A stretch of DNA of 64,000 nucleotides from Paenibacillus sp. PvR098 (GCF_017833255.1 NZ_JAFIBU010000001.1:2485001-2549000), one strand, 5' to 3'; numbered from the stretch's first letter, positions 25,909-35,083 are shown. The notes: generated from the sequence alone by a model not told the origin. Program-made: numbers and translations.

Positions 25909-26493
25909 TCAAATGCGCGAAATGGAACGGTCAAATTCTTCACATAAAGCAACGCTTTCGGTGAATATCCCTTTTTTCACCGTTGTCACTGTAGCAGTGC
26001 CAGGTTTTTTAACCCCTCTTGCACACATACATAAATGGGTTCCCTCAATCGTCACGATGACACCTTTTGGTTTCAGCACGTTTATAATGGCAGCTGCGAC
26101 TTGCTGGGTCATTCTCTCTTGTACTTGCGGCCGCTGGGAAACGAGCTCCACTAATCTGGCAAATTTGCTTAAACCTACAATTCTTCCGTCCGGTATGTAA
26201 CCGATATGGGCTTTCCCATAAAAAGGAATCAGGTGGTGTTCACAGAACGTATAATAAGTAATGTCTTTTACGGTTATGATTCCTTCATAATCTTCCTCAA
26301 ACGTTGTGGTTAATGCCGTTTCGGGATTGACCTCGACACCGGCAAACACCTCCCTGTACATTTTTGCTACTCGTTTTGGGGTATCCAAAAGGCCTTCCCT
26401 GTTTGGATTTTCACCAATTTCCTCAAGAATCGCCCGAATGTTTTCTTCAAGAATATCGTTGTTTTTTTTAAAGTTGTTTTTAACAAGAGCCAC
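25909..26493 (-). CDS. folE: GTP cyclohydrolase I
   Basis: The 194-residue protein begins at a GTG eight bases after AAGGAGGA. The type I enzyme signatures are intact: FCEHHLIPFYGKAHIGY (zinc Cys84 and His87), GLSKFARLVE, and GTHLCMCARGVKKPGT (zinc Cys155). It converts GTP to 7,8-dihydroneopterin triphosphate. It is the first gene after a c-di-GMP riboswitch and leads the operon, so pterin formation should respond to c-di-GMP. A separate housekeeping folE for folate is expected elsewhere, since no other folate genes are here. Confidence 0.95.
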   Translation of the reverse strand: MALVKNNFKKNNDILEENIRAILEEIGENPNREGLLDTPKRVAKMYREVFAGVEVNPETALTTTFEEDYEGIITVKDITYYTFCEHHLIPFYGKAHIGYIPDGRIVGLSKFARLVELVSQRPQVQERMTQQVAAAIINVLKPKGVIVTIEGTHLCMCARGVKKPGTATVTTVKKGIFTESVALCEEFDRSISRI

Positions 26494-26516
26494 TGGTTTT
26501 TTCCTCCTTAAATTTA

Positions 26517-26547
26517 AAAATCTAGTCCGAATAAGGGACTGGATTCG
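26517..26547 (-). terminator. Putative expression-platform terminator of the riboswitch
   Basis: On the minus strand AGTCC pairs with GGACT around CTTATTC, with further partial pairing outside, followed by AGATTTTT. It lies between the riboswitch aptamer and the folE ribosome site, as expected for transcription control. The direction of regulation cannot be read from this alone. Confidence 0.55.
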
Positions 26548-26567
26548 TGTATAGAAATCCTCCTAAT

Positions 26568-26656
26568 TCGGTAACCCGGCTGCCGTAGCGTGTTACACGC
26601 CGTTGACCCTTGGCTTTGCGTCCCCACCTTTCGAATGGGTTGGCCGTTATCGTTAA
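26568..26656 (-). promoter_or_regulatory. Cyclic-di-GMP-I (GEMM) riboswitch aptamer
   Basis: Read on the minus strand, the leader contains the signature elements in order: CCAACCCATTCGAAAGGTGG (tetraloop GAAA with flanking stem), GGGACGCAAAGCCAAGGG, a variable stem closing with CGGCGTGT/ACACGCTACGG, then GCAGCCGGGTTACCG. These match the GEMM-I consensus, including the conserved GACGCAAAGCC and GGTAGC/GCAGCCGGGTTACC parts. It lies ~75 bases upstream of folE and faces the operon. It should bind c-di-GMP and control the whole signalling operon. Confidence 0.88.
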
Positions 26657-26830
26657 GAAATGAATAGAATGGTGCACATGCTGATTGGACTATTAAAATA
26701 AGAACCTTTGTAACCTTTGTACTATCCATACGACTGTTTCAACTTCATTCGAGACTGGACTTCGATACAACGACCTAGGTATATAACCCTATTACAAAGT
26801 ATACAATGACATCATTCGACAGTAACCGAA

Positions 26831-26962
26831 AAATAAGCCTTTTTCACGCACATTTCACCGCGTGAGTCACGCTTGAAAAAGCGTGTTTTTCACGTGTGGT
26901 TACTACGCGACTTACGCAAAAAAATGCGTTTATCACGCACTTTTTAATGCGCGATAAACGCA
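26831..26962. repeat. Array of palindromic TCACGC/GCGTGA motifs upstream of the folE operon
   Basis: The stretch holds GCGTGAGTCACGC (13-bp palindrome), CACGCTT/AAGCGTG arms around GAAA, TTTTTCACGTG, and a 15-base inverted repeat (26925-26939 with 26948-26962, one mismatch, core TGCGTTTATC). At least five TCACG(C/T) motifs occur within 130 bases. It may be a multi-site operator. It lies ~175 bases upstream of the riboswitch aptamer, where the operon promoter should be; I could not pick a firm promoter (TTACTG-N16-TATACT near 26800 is the best guess). Confidence 0.55.
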
Positions 26963-27249
26963 ACCATGTAAGCAGTTCAGTACTTCAAAAACAGGCTTCC
27001 GTGCCTCCTCCGCATCTCCAGTTGCTCTTTACCAATGCTGTATGCTGTACATCGAATGATCCAAAATAGAAAGCTGCTTACTCGTTTAGCATGGCTTTAT
27101 TGCAGAATATAAGCAATTTGGCTAACCTCATCGCAAAATCTAGCGCAAAGTCGGAGTCCATTAAAGATGATTTGGCTATAACGCCTATTAGCAAAATAAT
27201 ACAACAGGTGAGATTTATTAAGAACATTAACTTCGAAGGAGAGAGAGTG

Positions 27250-28882
27250 ATGAAACGGTTAACGTGTTTGGTTTAAGCATTGCTGCAATGATTAACATGT
27301 AATCTGTGGTCTTCGCCGATGAAAAAGAAAGCTTCTCGATTGAGCAGGAATATACGAGTCTTTACGGCTTTAACGATGTACAAAATACATTTAGCGAAGG
27401 CATGGCTTGGGTTCAATTGTCCCGTTACGGCAACATGGGAGTCATTGATAGACAGGGAAATTTGATTATCGACGATCTGTTTTTGGATACGAATAAATTA
27501 TTCAGGGTGTATATATTCAGCGAGGGATTAGCTCGTTATCAAAATAAACAAGGCGAGTGGGTCTACCTGGATAAGTACGGGAAGGAAGTCATTAAAACAT
27601 CTTATGATGAGGTACTTAATTTCAGAGAAGGCCTAGCGGCGGTAAGAAAAAATGGAAAATGGGGTTTTATCGATAGGAAAGGGAAGGAAGTCGTTCAACC
27701 CCATTATGATGAAATACGTGACGATGATGGATACGGTATTTCTGTTGAAACCGCCGGATTTTATGATGGTCTATCGGCAGTAAATAAAAATGGCAAGTGG
27801 GGATTTATCGATAAGAGCGGAAAAGAAGTCATTCCACTCAAATATGACTGGGTGAATAATTTCCATGAGGAATTAGCTGTTGTTTCGAAGAATGAAAAAT
27901 GGGGTTAGATCAATAAAAATGGTGATGAAGTAACTAAGATTGTTTACGATGATGCCGTGAATTTTAGTGAAGGAGTAGCAAGTGTATTACGTTTCAATAA
28001 TATAGGTAACGGATATAACTGGATGTTCATAAATAAGAATCAATAGCTTCCTATCGTGAGGATAGTCCGGATGATATTTATGTTATCCTGGATAAGAACG
28101 GTAACCAAGTGGTGAATTTAGGGAAAAAGTACGCTCAGGTGGAAGACTTCAGCGAAGGCTTGGCTCGGGCAGAGAAATTAGATGGCGGAGTAGTTTTTAT
28201 TGACAAAAATGGCACCGAAGTAACTGGGCAATACGCAAGGGCGCATAGTTCCAGCCAGGGATTAATCGGAGCAAAAATTAACCACGGTGATAATTATGGT
28301 TTTATTAAAAATCCATTGGATGTTCCTTCAACATGGGCATTACCAGAAGTTAGTTCAGCGACATCATTAAATCTCGTACCCATAGAATTAGATTATGGTT
28401 ACAAGACAAACATTAATCGTGCGGATTTCAGCAAACTTGCATTGCATTTGTTATCGGTTAAAACCGGTAAAACCGTTGACGAGATGCTTGCTAACGCCGG
28501 TAAAAAGATAAACTACGATACCTTTGAAGACACATTTGATCCCACTGTATTAGCCGCTAATGCTCTGGGTATTATCGGAGGGAGAGGCAACAATAAACTC
28601 GACCCTAACGGATTCATTACCCGTCAAGAAGCGGCAGTCATGTTATCAAGAGTTTCAGGAATGTTAGGAATAACCAAAGGTACCAACGTTGTCACTTTTA
28701 CTGATGAGGAAAACATGGCGAACTGGTCGATAGAATCGATAGCCCTTATGAGTTCAATTGTTGATAATACTAATCATGCAGCAGTGATGGGCAGCGTTGG
28801 CAACAATAAGTTCGGTTCCACCGAACATTTCACAAAACAACAAGCATTCATCACAATGAAGAGATTATTTAATGCGAAGTAG
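27250..28882 (+). pseudogene. Broken WG-repeat protein with C-terminal S-layer-homology-like region
   Basis: An ATG at 27250 follows GAAGGAG and begins a signal peptide (MKRLT...), which shifts frame at once (continuing VFGLSIAAMIN) and meets a TAA. The mature part resumes in frame and shows repeats of the type KNGKWGFIDRKGKEV (WG beta repeats) from about 27400. A TAG interrupts at 27906 within KWG*INKNG, and another frameshift follows near 28045. The frame from ~28060 continues with WG repeats, then from ~28400 a region like SLH modules (GIIGGRGNNKLDPNGFITRQEAAVM). At least four lesions make it non-functional as one protein. It would have been secreted and wall-attached. Confidence 0.8.
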
Positions 28883-29240
28883 TTTGGGTACAAGACATTA
28901 GCCCCGTCAAGTAGATAGTAAGAAAAACAGAATAAATCTATGCGGCGGCCATTTCCCGTTATTCAATCGGAGAAAGGTCGCCTCATTTTTTTCTGGAAGC
29001 GCTCATTGTTATTGAACAAGATGTATTCCGTGATATACCTTTCAACCTGGGCTTGGCTATTTGGCTTTTCAATTCAGGTTCGATTGCAACCATTTGCTGT
29101 TGCGCGGCGGCGACTGGATTCATCGGGGGAGAGGGTAGGGCTGCAAGTGCAGTTTATGCGCTTATTCTCCGGGAATCGCGTGAATACCGCAAAAAAATGT
29201 GTCGGGGACCGTTGTATAGCCTTGTATTTATTCCCCCATA
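28883..29240. other. Intergenic stretch with no clear gene
   Basis: Near 28938-28990 two partly complementary segments (GGCGGCCATTTC and GAAAGGTCGCC) followed by a T-run look like a decayed terminator. A short frame around 29030-29240 (PFNLGLAIWLFNSGSI...) has no ribosome site and is not assigned. Confidence 0.4.
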
Positions 29241-29285
29241 ATGAATGAGGAGACGCTAATAAATGCCATCTGGAGGAAAACTATA

Positions 29286-29967
29286 TTGGAAGAAGTAAGC
29301 ATCGGTTTACTGTCAATCAAAGTCGTCATAGGTTTTATCACCTTATTTTTTATCATAATCGTAACAGGGAGAACTTCCATCCTGCAGCTCACCCCTTTTC
29401 ACTTGATTTTCGTGTTGGTGCTCGGGGATTTTTTGAGAAATACGATTTATGAAGATGAGATAGGAGTTTTTTATTTTATACGCGATCGGATTATGGACGG
29501 TTCTCATGTTGGGCGTAGAGTTTTTAACCCAAAAGATGAAATCGGCTCGTTCCCTGCTGGTTGTCAATCCTTCCATTATTATTCGAGATGGAGTCATTGA
29601 CCGGAAGACGCTTAAAAAGAATAAAATAGACGTAAATCAAATATTGAGTATACTACGACAAAGTAATGTTTTTTCAGTGCGTGAAGTCAAGTACGGAATA
29701 CTGGAGCCTAATGGCCAAGTAAGTACATTGCTGAAATCCAAGTATCAAAAACCGACAAAGCAGGACTTTAATTTTCCGGATCGCACGAAAGATCTCCCGA
29801 CCACCTTGATTATCGATGGTGAAATTTTATGGGATAATTTGCACGCGCTCGGATTTGATAAGCAATGGTTGGATAATGAATTGGTTTCTAACGGATATAG
29901 CAATGAGAAGCGTATATTCTACGCCGATTGGCGAAATAGTGAGGGCATTCATATCAGCCCCAAATGA
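29286..29967 (+). pseudogene. DUF421/YetF-family membrane protein, frameshifted
   Basis: A TTG start follows GGAGGAAAACTAT; an ATG at 29241 is in the same frame. The first part has two hydrophobic segments and the family pattern (VIGFITLFFIIIVTGRTSI ... FVLVLGDFLRNTIYEDE). In the T-run near 29470 the frame shifts by one base: removing one T gives continuous GVFILYAIGLWTVLMLGVEF, which joins the second frame. That frame ends with the soluble YetF-like domain (SLLVVNPSIIIRDGVID ... LRQSNVFSVREVKYGILEPNG). It is either a recent pseudogene or a homopolymer sequencing error. A strong terminator follows. Confidence 0.75.
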
Positions 29968-30043
29968 TAAGACATTGTGCAGGGAATCGCTGATCCAGGC
30001 GGTATCGTGACTGAATTATGGAGCACTTCCCCTCTCATCCAAT

Positions 30044-30084
30044 GGAGTGAGCGGAAATAACCCCTCACGCTCACTCCTTTTTCT
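30044..30084 (+). terminator. Rho-independent terminator
   Basis: A perfect 10-bp stem GGAGTGAGCG / CGCTCACTCC is followed by TTTTTCT, downstream of the DUF421 gene and convergent with the dehydratase gene. Confidence 0.85.
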
Positions 30085-30127
30085 AATAAAATCGAGCTGC
30101 CATTCACATAGGCTATTTACGTCCCAA

Positions 30128-32830
30128 TCACAACGACACGCCCAGCAATCCTCGCGTCAATTGAAAATCAACGTTACCCTGTTGATAGAGACGCGGAGTA
30201 TAGCTATGCTCAATGATTTGCTTACAGCTTTCGAGAATCTGGTTGGTCCAAGCGGCGGGATTCCCGGTGAGTAACAGATCCAAATCATTGGCATATTGCT
30301 GCATAGTCGGCTCCGATGCCACTTGCAGCATAGGCACGAACGGATGCGTCTGCATCGGGCGACGATCGACCAGCGCTATAATTAACTCTACACCCGTGGC
30401 TGCTAAGCCCGTGACGTTCTCCACCCAGTGCTCGGTCGGTGTTTCCATGATATGGAAACCGGTTTGGCGGGCATGTTCGCCATAGGCCAATGACGGCTGG
30501 ACATTGGAAGTAGTCAATACATTCTCACTGTAAGCAGGCGTTGAAAACAGATCACTGTTCTCGGGGACAACCACCATGCCGCCTGCGCCGACAATCATTT
30601 TTGTCAACATCGCCAGTTGTTCACCGGCTGCGTCTGCCACGGAACCATCACTTAAGATCCCAATACGCAATGCTTCTAGCCCGACATTCTCCTTCGTGAT
30701 TGGCCCGGCTGCTGACAATTGATCGACAAACCACGCTTCCACCTTCTGAGTTACCTTATCTATCCCGCCGTCAAGTTGAATACTGGCAAAGCCAAGACGG
30801 CTGGGGTCAACCCCCATCTCCTCCATCTGGTGACGCATAAAGTCATTGTGGGTTTTCTCGCAGCCATGCTCCAGTAACAGACAATGCTTGACTAGCGGAT
30901 GGGTAACATAGCCAATCATTGTGCGAGCATACAACTGCTCTGGTTGGCCAGCCGAATTACCGCATCCTTCCGTGTGAGCCAAGGCCACAAAGCGTGAGAG
31001 GTGCTCGGATTGACCAAGCCCCTGTTTGTTCATCCGCAGCGCAATCATATTCGCCACCTGTCCGGCGCAAAGACTCGTGGGCAGGATTAAGCCGATGTGA
31101 TCACTGGCTCGATGCTCTTGGTGACGAGTGATTGTGAAGCGGATGGGGTTGGTGGCCGCGGCTGCATCCGTTCGAATCGCAATAGGTTCTCCCGCCGGCA
31201 GAGGTGCATTGAGCAAGGTATCCAGTTGGATTGCATCGGTTTGCCGCCAGTTACGCCAGATCTGCACCTGTGCATGGCCAGCCTTCTCACCAACGCTTCG
31301 CTGACCAGAGGCTATTTGTATCGAATGTTCAAAGGCATGCTTGCCCAACTCATCCATGGACATGCCGTCTTGATACTGACCGGCGTTGATATCCATATCA
31401 TTGGCTAGCAATTGGTAACGACGTGTAGTCGTCACCACCTTGACCGTCGGCACAAAAGGAAAGTTGGTGATCGAGCCGTTACCTGTCGTAAAGAAAATCA
31501 GGTTGCAGCCTGCAGCCACCTGCCCCGCAACGCTCTCGAGGTCATTACCCGGGCTATCCATAAAATAAAACCCGGACTCTTTCATGGGCGAACCATAGTC
31601 AATCGCATAGTCGAGGCGAGTAGCCGGATCTTTCTTGCGGGCAGCCCCAATGGACTTGAGATAGATATTATAAAGGCCGCGATATTTATTCCCACCGGAT
31701 GGGTTTCCTTCAGCGTTAGCGCCGTGCCAAGCCGTACGCGCCCTGAATTCCTCTACAAGCGTCAAGAATTTGCGAGCGGTTTCAATATCGCGTACCTTCT
31801 GCAGGACATAAGGCTCGGCGCCAATTAATTCATCGGTTTCAGCCAGATTGGCGGCGCCGCCGTAGCGTATCAATTCCTGTGCAATCCAACCCAGCAGAGG
31901 GTTAGCAGAAATGCCGGAAAAGGCATCTGAGCCTCCACATTGCAGTCCAATCTTTAGATGACTAATGGATTCAGCGGTCCGTTCCATGGCGTTGACCGTT
32001 GGTAACCAATCTTGCACAATAGCTTCCCCTATGGTCAGATTATCTTGAAATCCTCCTTTGATGGACAGGAACCGATGCAGCACTTCGTCTAACGGATAGT
32101 TATGTTCGCGTAAATACGCTTCTACCATCTGGTTGGTCACGGATTCAATGCCATAATCTACGATTAAAACCGCACCCACGTTGGGATTGACAATAAATCC
32201 GGCCAACGTGCGCAGCAATAGTGCCAGGTTATTAGGTTGTTCCGTGTCCCCCTCCGTATGCGCCACGGGGACAATCCCATCCACTTGAGGATAGTTCTTC
32301 AGTTCATCTTGCAAACGAGCAGCGAGCTGCTTGACATAGCTCCCTGTGCGTGAAGTGGTGCCCAACAAGACAATCGTGTTACGGGTACCGACGCCTCGCG
32401 CTTGGCTGCGCCGATAACCCAGGAAGGTGCGCGTCTCCGGGTAAGCGGGTAAGGCCGGGGCCGATTGGAAATTCGCCTCGTCAAGAACAAAAGGAGGTAC
32501 TTGATCGGCAAAATTGGGCGTCGCCGGCAGCGCAAATCCCAGCGAACGCATACTAAGCGCCTCCAACACACCCTTGTTGATCACATAATTGCCGGGCTGA
32601 ATCGATTGCAGAGCCACACCAAAGGGCAATTCCCAGGAAAGCAAGGCATCACCTGCGGCAATCTCCTTCACCGCAAAGCGATGGCCTTCCATGACCGTAT
32701 AATCCAGGGTCAGCGTTTGACCTTGATAGTAAATGATAGTGCCAGCGTCCAGTTGACGAGTGGCAACGGCGACATTATCTCCGGGTAAAGGAAGTCTGCC
32801 GACTTCGTCAAAGTGATAAGATAGGTTCAT
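30128..32830 (-). CDS. UxaA-family (altronate/galactarate dehydratase-like) protein, double-module
   Basis: The protein has 900 residues; AAGGAG precedes the ATG. Residues ~1-95 form a SAF-like domain. Residues ~135-540 match the UxaA/GarD dehydratase core (HTEGD, LKIGLQCGGSDAFSGISANP, and TTGNGSITNFPFVPTVKV). Residues ~600-890 repeat parts of it (ALAHTEGCGNSAG, LLLEHGCEKTHND, ALVDRRPMQTHPFVPMLQVA). Typical UxaA proteins are ~500 residues or split into two subunits, so this is a fused or duplicated form acting on a sugar acid; the substrate is not clear. GC content looks higher than in flanking DNA, and no sugar-acid genes are adjacent, which may indicate transfer. Confidence 0.82.
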   Translation of the reverse strand: MNLSYHFDEVGRLPLPGDNVAVATRQLDAGTIIYYQGQTLTLDYTVMEGHRFAVKEIAAGDALLSWELPFGVALQSIQPGNYVINKGVLEALSMRSLGFALPATPNFADQVPPFVLDEANFQSAPALPAYPETRTFLGYRRSQARGVGTRNTIVLLGTTSRTGSYVKQLAARLQDELKNYPQVDGIVPVAHTEGDTEQPNNLALLLRTLAGFIVNPNVGAVLIVDYGIESVTNQMVEAYLREHNYPLDEVLHRFLSIKGGFQDNLTIGEAIVQDWLPTVNAMERTAESISHLKIGLQCGGSDAFSGISANPLLGWIAQELIRYGGAANLAETDELIGAEPYVLQKVRDIETARKFLTLVEEFRARTAWHGANAEGNPSGGNKYRGLYNIYLKSIGAARKKDPATRLDYAIDYGSPMKESGFYFMDSPGNDLESVAGQVAAGCNLIFFTTGNGSITNFPFVPTVKVVTTTRRYQLLANDMDINAGQYQDGMSMDELGKHAFEHSIQIASGQRSVGEKAGHAQVQIWRNWRQTDAIQLDTLLNAPLPAGEPIAIRTDAAAATNPIRFTITRHQEHRASDHIGLILPTSLCAGQVANMIALRMNKQGLGQSEHLSRFVALAHTEGCGNSAGQPEQLYARTMIGYVTHPLVKHCLLLEHGCEKTHNDFMRHQMEEMGVDPSRLGFASIQLDGGIDKVTQKVEAWFVDQLSAAGPITKENVGLEALRIGILSDGSVADAAGEQLAMLTKMIVGAGGMVVVPENSDLFSTPAYSENVLTTSNVQPSLAYGEHARQTGFHIMETPTEHWVENVTGLAATGVELIIALVDRRPMQTHPFVPMLQVASEPTMQQYANDLDLLLTGNPAAWTNQILESCKQIIEHSYTPRLYQQGNVDFQLTRGLLGVSL

Positions 32831-33238
32831 AGATTCATAACTCCTTAATTAAGATTTTTACTTGAGTTAAATATAAATCATTAGCCGCACTGATCTTTGA
32901 AGAGCTTGCTGAACACCAATAGAAAAGAGTTGAAACCGATTACATGAAGTTGCAGCCGAAAATTGGCTCCAGCGCATATTCATGCCAGTATTGTATCATA
33001 AATTCAAATAACTGGCTTATATTTTCTGTACAAGGGAAGGTGCTTTATGTGGGTTTTAGTGAAAGGACAGCAACACCGATGGCCCTAGTCATGTTGGTTT
33101 TCGAAAGTTTCGCCTTTAACATAAATGCTATAAATCCTTGCTACTAGAGATAAGAATATCTCCAGACACCTTATAAGGTAAAATTTTCTCCCTGCATCTG
33201 CCTGAACAAACTTCTCTCTTTCCCAAAAATGTTGCCAT

Positions 33239-33411
33239 ATGTCATCAAATCCACTAAAGAAGCTTTTTGTTTACAATTCGTAATGAAGGTGCAATATGAC
33301 ATAATTAATGATTCTGTACTCCGCGGCGCATATTCGAATGACATCATGACATGATTTTTGTCACTTTTTCTGATGATTCAGTTCCTCATTGTTAATTTTA
33401 AACGTGACATA
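33239..33411. repeat. Cluster of TGACAT/ATGTCA motifs
   Basis: Five copies occur in about 170 bases, some followed by AATTAATGA or AATGATAA. Such spaced repeats resemble transposase-binding arrays at Tn7-like ends or a regulator array; which one is not decided. Confidence 0.45.
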
Positions 33412-33416
33412 ATGAT

Positions 33417-33460
33417 AAGACCCCAAACGATAATGTATTTTCAATCGTTCGGGGTCTTTC
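33417..33460. terminator. Bidirectional hairpin terminator
   Basis: The arms AAGACCCC.AACGAT and ATCGTT.GGGGTCTT form a 14-15-bp stem around an A/T-rich loop, with TTTC after it on the plus strand. No intact gene precedes it directly on the plus strand. Confidence 0.7.
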
Positions 33461-33491
33461 TGGACTATAACAATATAAAAGCAAATAATTT

Positions 33492-33926
33492 CTAGTGCCT
33501 TTGCCTGGAAAATTTCGTTGATTCTTCGTTCTTTGTTGTTAAACTATAACCCCAAATCACCAATGGCCAGTACTCATAACCGTATTCACATCTTGCTGTT
33601 TTGGCGAAAATCCCCTTTGTTAACAAGGCCTTTTCAGCATCCCTTACCAGCGAATTAACACATGCACCGTATGCGGGAACATAACTAAATTCGACTGCGG
33701 TTATTGAAGTTGATTAATGCATTGACCCTATAAGGATTCTCTCTATTCCAGTGGTTAATTTAGTTACTCCATGTCCAGAAAAAACAGTTATCCCTCCCCA
33801 ATTAAAAAAGAAAAGGTTATCTGTCAAAGTCCTAAATAGTCGTATCACGCATGTCACCTTTGCCCAACCGCCGCTCCGCCTTACAGCCACAAGGCTTTTC
33901 CCGCCCTCCCTCGTACCTATCCCCAA
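33492..33926 (-). pseudogene. Degenerate reading frame, family unknown
   Basis: One frame runs from 33926 to a TAA at 33714, then stays open again to a TAG at 33492, with an unusually gene-like second part (VEFSYVPAYGACVNSLV ... CEYGYEYWPLVIWGYSLTT). No start codon or ribosome site supports the second part. It may be the remains of a small gene. Confidence is low. Confidence 0.3.
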
Positions 33927-33935
33927 TCCCTTCGA

Positions 33936-34256
33936 GCAATTAAAGTCGTACTACAAATAGGGGAAAAACAGGGGCTACGACCGAGAAAATCGGAGTCAAA
34001 AAAGCAATTAAAGTCGAACTAAGAGCAGGGAGAAAAACAGGGAAAGACTGGGTATAGGGCTAAAGATAATCGGAGAAAAAATCGGAGGAAAGCCAGATTT
34101 ATCAAGAGGTTTCGGGTCTTGCGACCCTTATGAAGAAGAGAAATGAGCCGAGGAAAAACAGGAGTGGATCCCTGAATTTCGCTCGGCTCGTAACATGACT
34201 TTTTAGGCTTTAATACGACTATTTAGGCTTTGAGATGACTTTGAGTGCTTTTTACA
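33936..34256. repeat. Short direct repeats, including three 20-bp tandem units
   Basis: GCAATTAAAGTCG occurs at 33936 and 34004. At 34197, 34217 and 34237, three units of exactly 20 bases begin with GACT (for example GACTATTTAGGCTTTGAGAT). An inverted partner of ATACGACTATTTAGG lies at about 33831-33845. Together they resemble an iteron or recombinase-site cluster at the left border of the accessory island. Confidence 0.5.
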
Positions 34257-34312
34257 TAGTAGGGAATAGGAATTAGGTAAAAGCTCAGGATAAACTTGGA
34301 ATAGAAAGTGCC

Positions 34313-35083
34313 CTACTGATTGAAAGATAACGTTAAATCTTCCTTTAAAAGCTGTTTTAATTCATTTCTTGCATTCGGTATAACCATCGTTTTTAGCTCA
34401 TTAATTGCACGTAAATCCTCAGAATCAAGTGGGGCAATTGGCTCAAGATACTCAAGGTATTCCCATAAGAAATCGAGTAATTTCCTCGCTTGTCCAGCTA
34501 CCCTTTCACTAAAGTAAAGCTCATTGTAAATAAAAAAGTCGTTTGCTTCGTGCCAAAGCTCGTAAGCTTCATTGTAACTTATCATTTTTAGGACTTTTCT
34601 TATTCTTAGTATCGCATCATTCTTGGTGGCATTATTATTCCATAATTGCAGGATATCATCCTTATCTTTTGCAGTAACATTCAATGACTTCAGATAGTCC
34701 TCCAAATCTTCACTACTAACATTTTCAAATGACGGAAAACGGGTTTCGCCCTTTAATCGCATTATTTTTCCAATGGCTTTTTCTAAACACTTGTAAAGCT
34801 CTGGATACGTTTCATGTTTCTTCGTAGTATATAGGTCAAAATCCTTTAATATTTTCTGTTGTTTATGCTTTAATTCCTCTAATTCCGAGTTCAAATGTTT
34901 TTTGAATTGGTCGTTTTCAATCATTAGTTGAGATTTGTGTCTTTCAAGGTTTTTATTGAAAAAATTCCCTACTGTTAACCTTGTAATTAATGCAATAAGA
35001 GCACACAAAACCGTTAATAATCCAACTATCGAGAAAATATTCGGGAGATTTGACGATAAGAAAACCCACACTTTTTGTATCAT
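34313..35083 (-). CDS. Membrane-anchored coiled-coil protein of unknown function
   Basis: The protein has 256 residues; GAGGAGAG precedes the ATG. A hydrophobic stretch at ~15-40 (NIFSIVGLLTVLCALIALIT) is probably one membrane anchor, followed by a coiled coil (~45-95, rich in Lys/Glu) and a helical cytosolic domain. I do not recognise the family. It lies alone at the left of the island, next to an XRE/ImmA-IrrE pair; single-TM coiled-coil proteins are common in defence islands, but this is only context. Confidence 0.7.
   Translation of the reverse strand: MIQKVWVFLSSNLPNIFSIVGLLTVLCALIALITRLTVGNFFNKNLERHKSQLMIENDQFKKHLNSELEELKHKQQKILKDFDLYTTKKHETYPELYKCLEKAIGKIMRLKGETRFPSFENVSSEDLEDYLKSLNVTAKDKDDILQLWNNNATKNDAILRIRKVLKMISYNEAYELWHEANDFFIYNELYFSERVAGQARKLLDFLWEYLEYLEPIAPLDSEDLRAINELKTMVIPNARNELKQLLKEDLTLSFNQ

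Larger units (their letters stand above)
32831..33491. other. Intergenic region with clustered TGACAT motifs and a terminator
   Basis: No gene with a ribosome site is seen; a frame at 32944-33147 looks random. The motif TGACAT or its complement occurs at about 33239, 33297, 33339, 33347 and 33405, with TGTCAC at 33359, far above expectation. A bidirectional terminator lies at 33417-33458. Confidence 0.55.

Noticed and set aside
25061..26493. Queuosine/preQ0 pathway genes (folE, queD)
   Set aside because: No queE, queC or queF nearby, the QueD-like protein is a tandem fusion, and the next gene is an SDR; a BH4-type route fits better.
32944..33147. Plus-strand ORF of 67 residues
   Set aside because: No ribosome site, no motif, random-looking composition.
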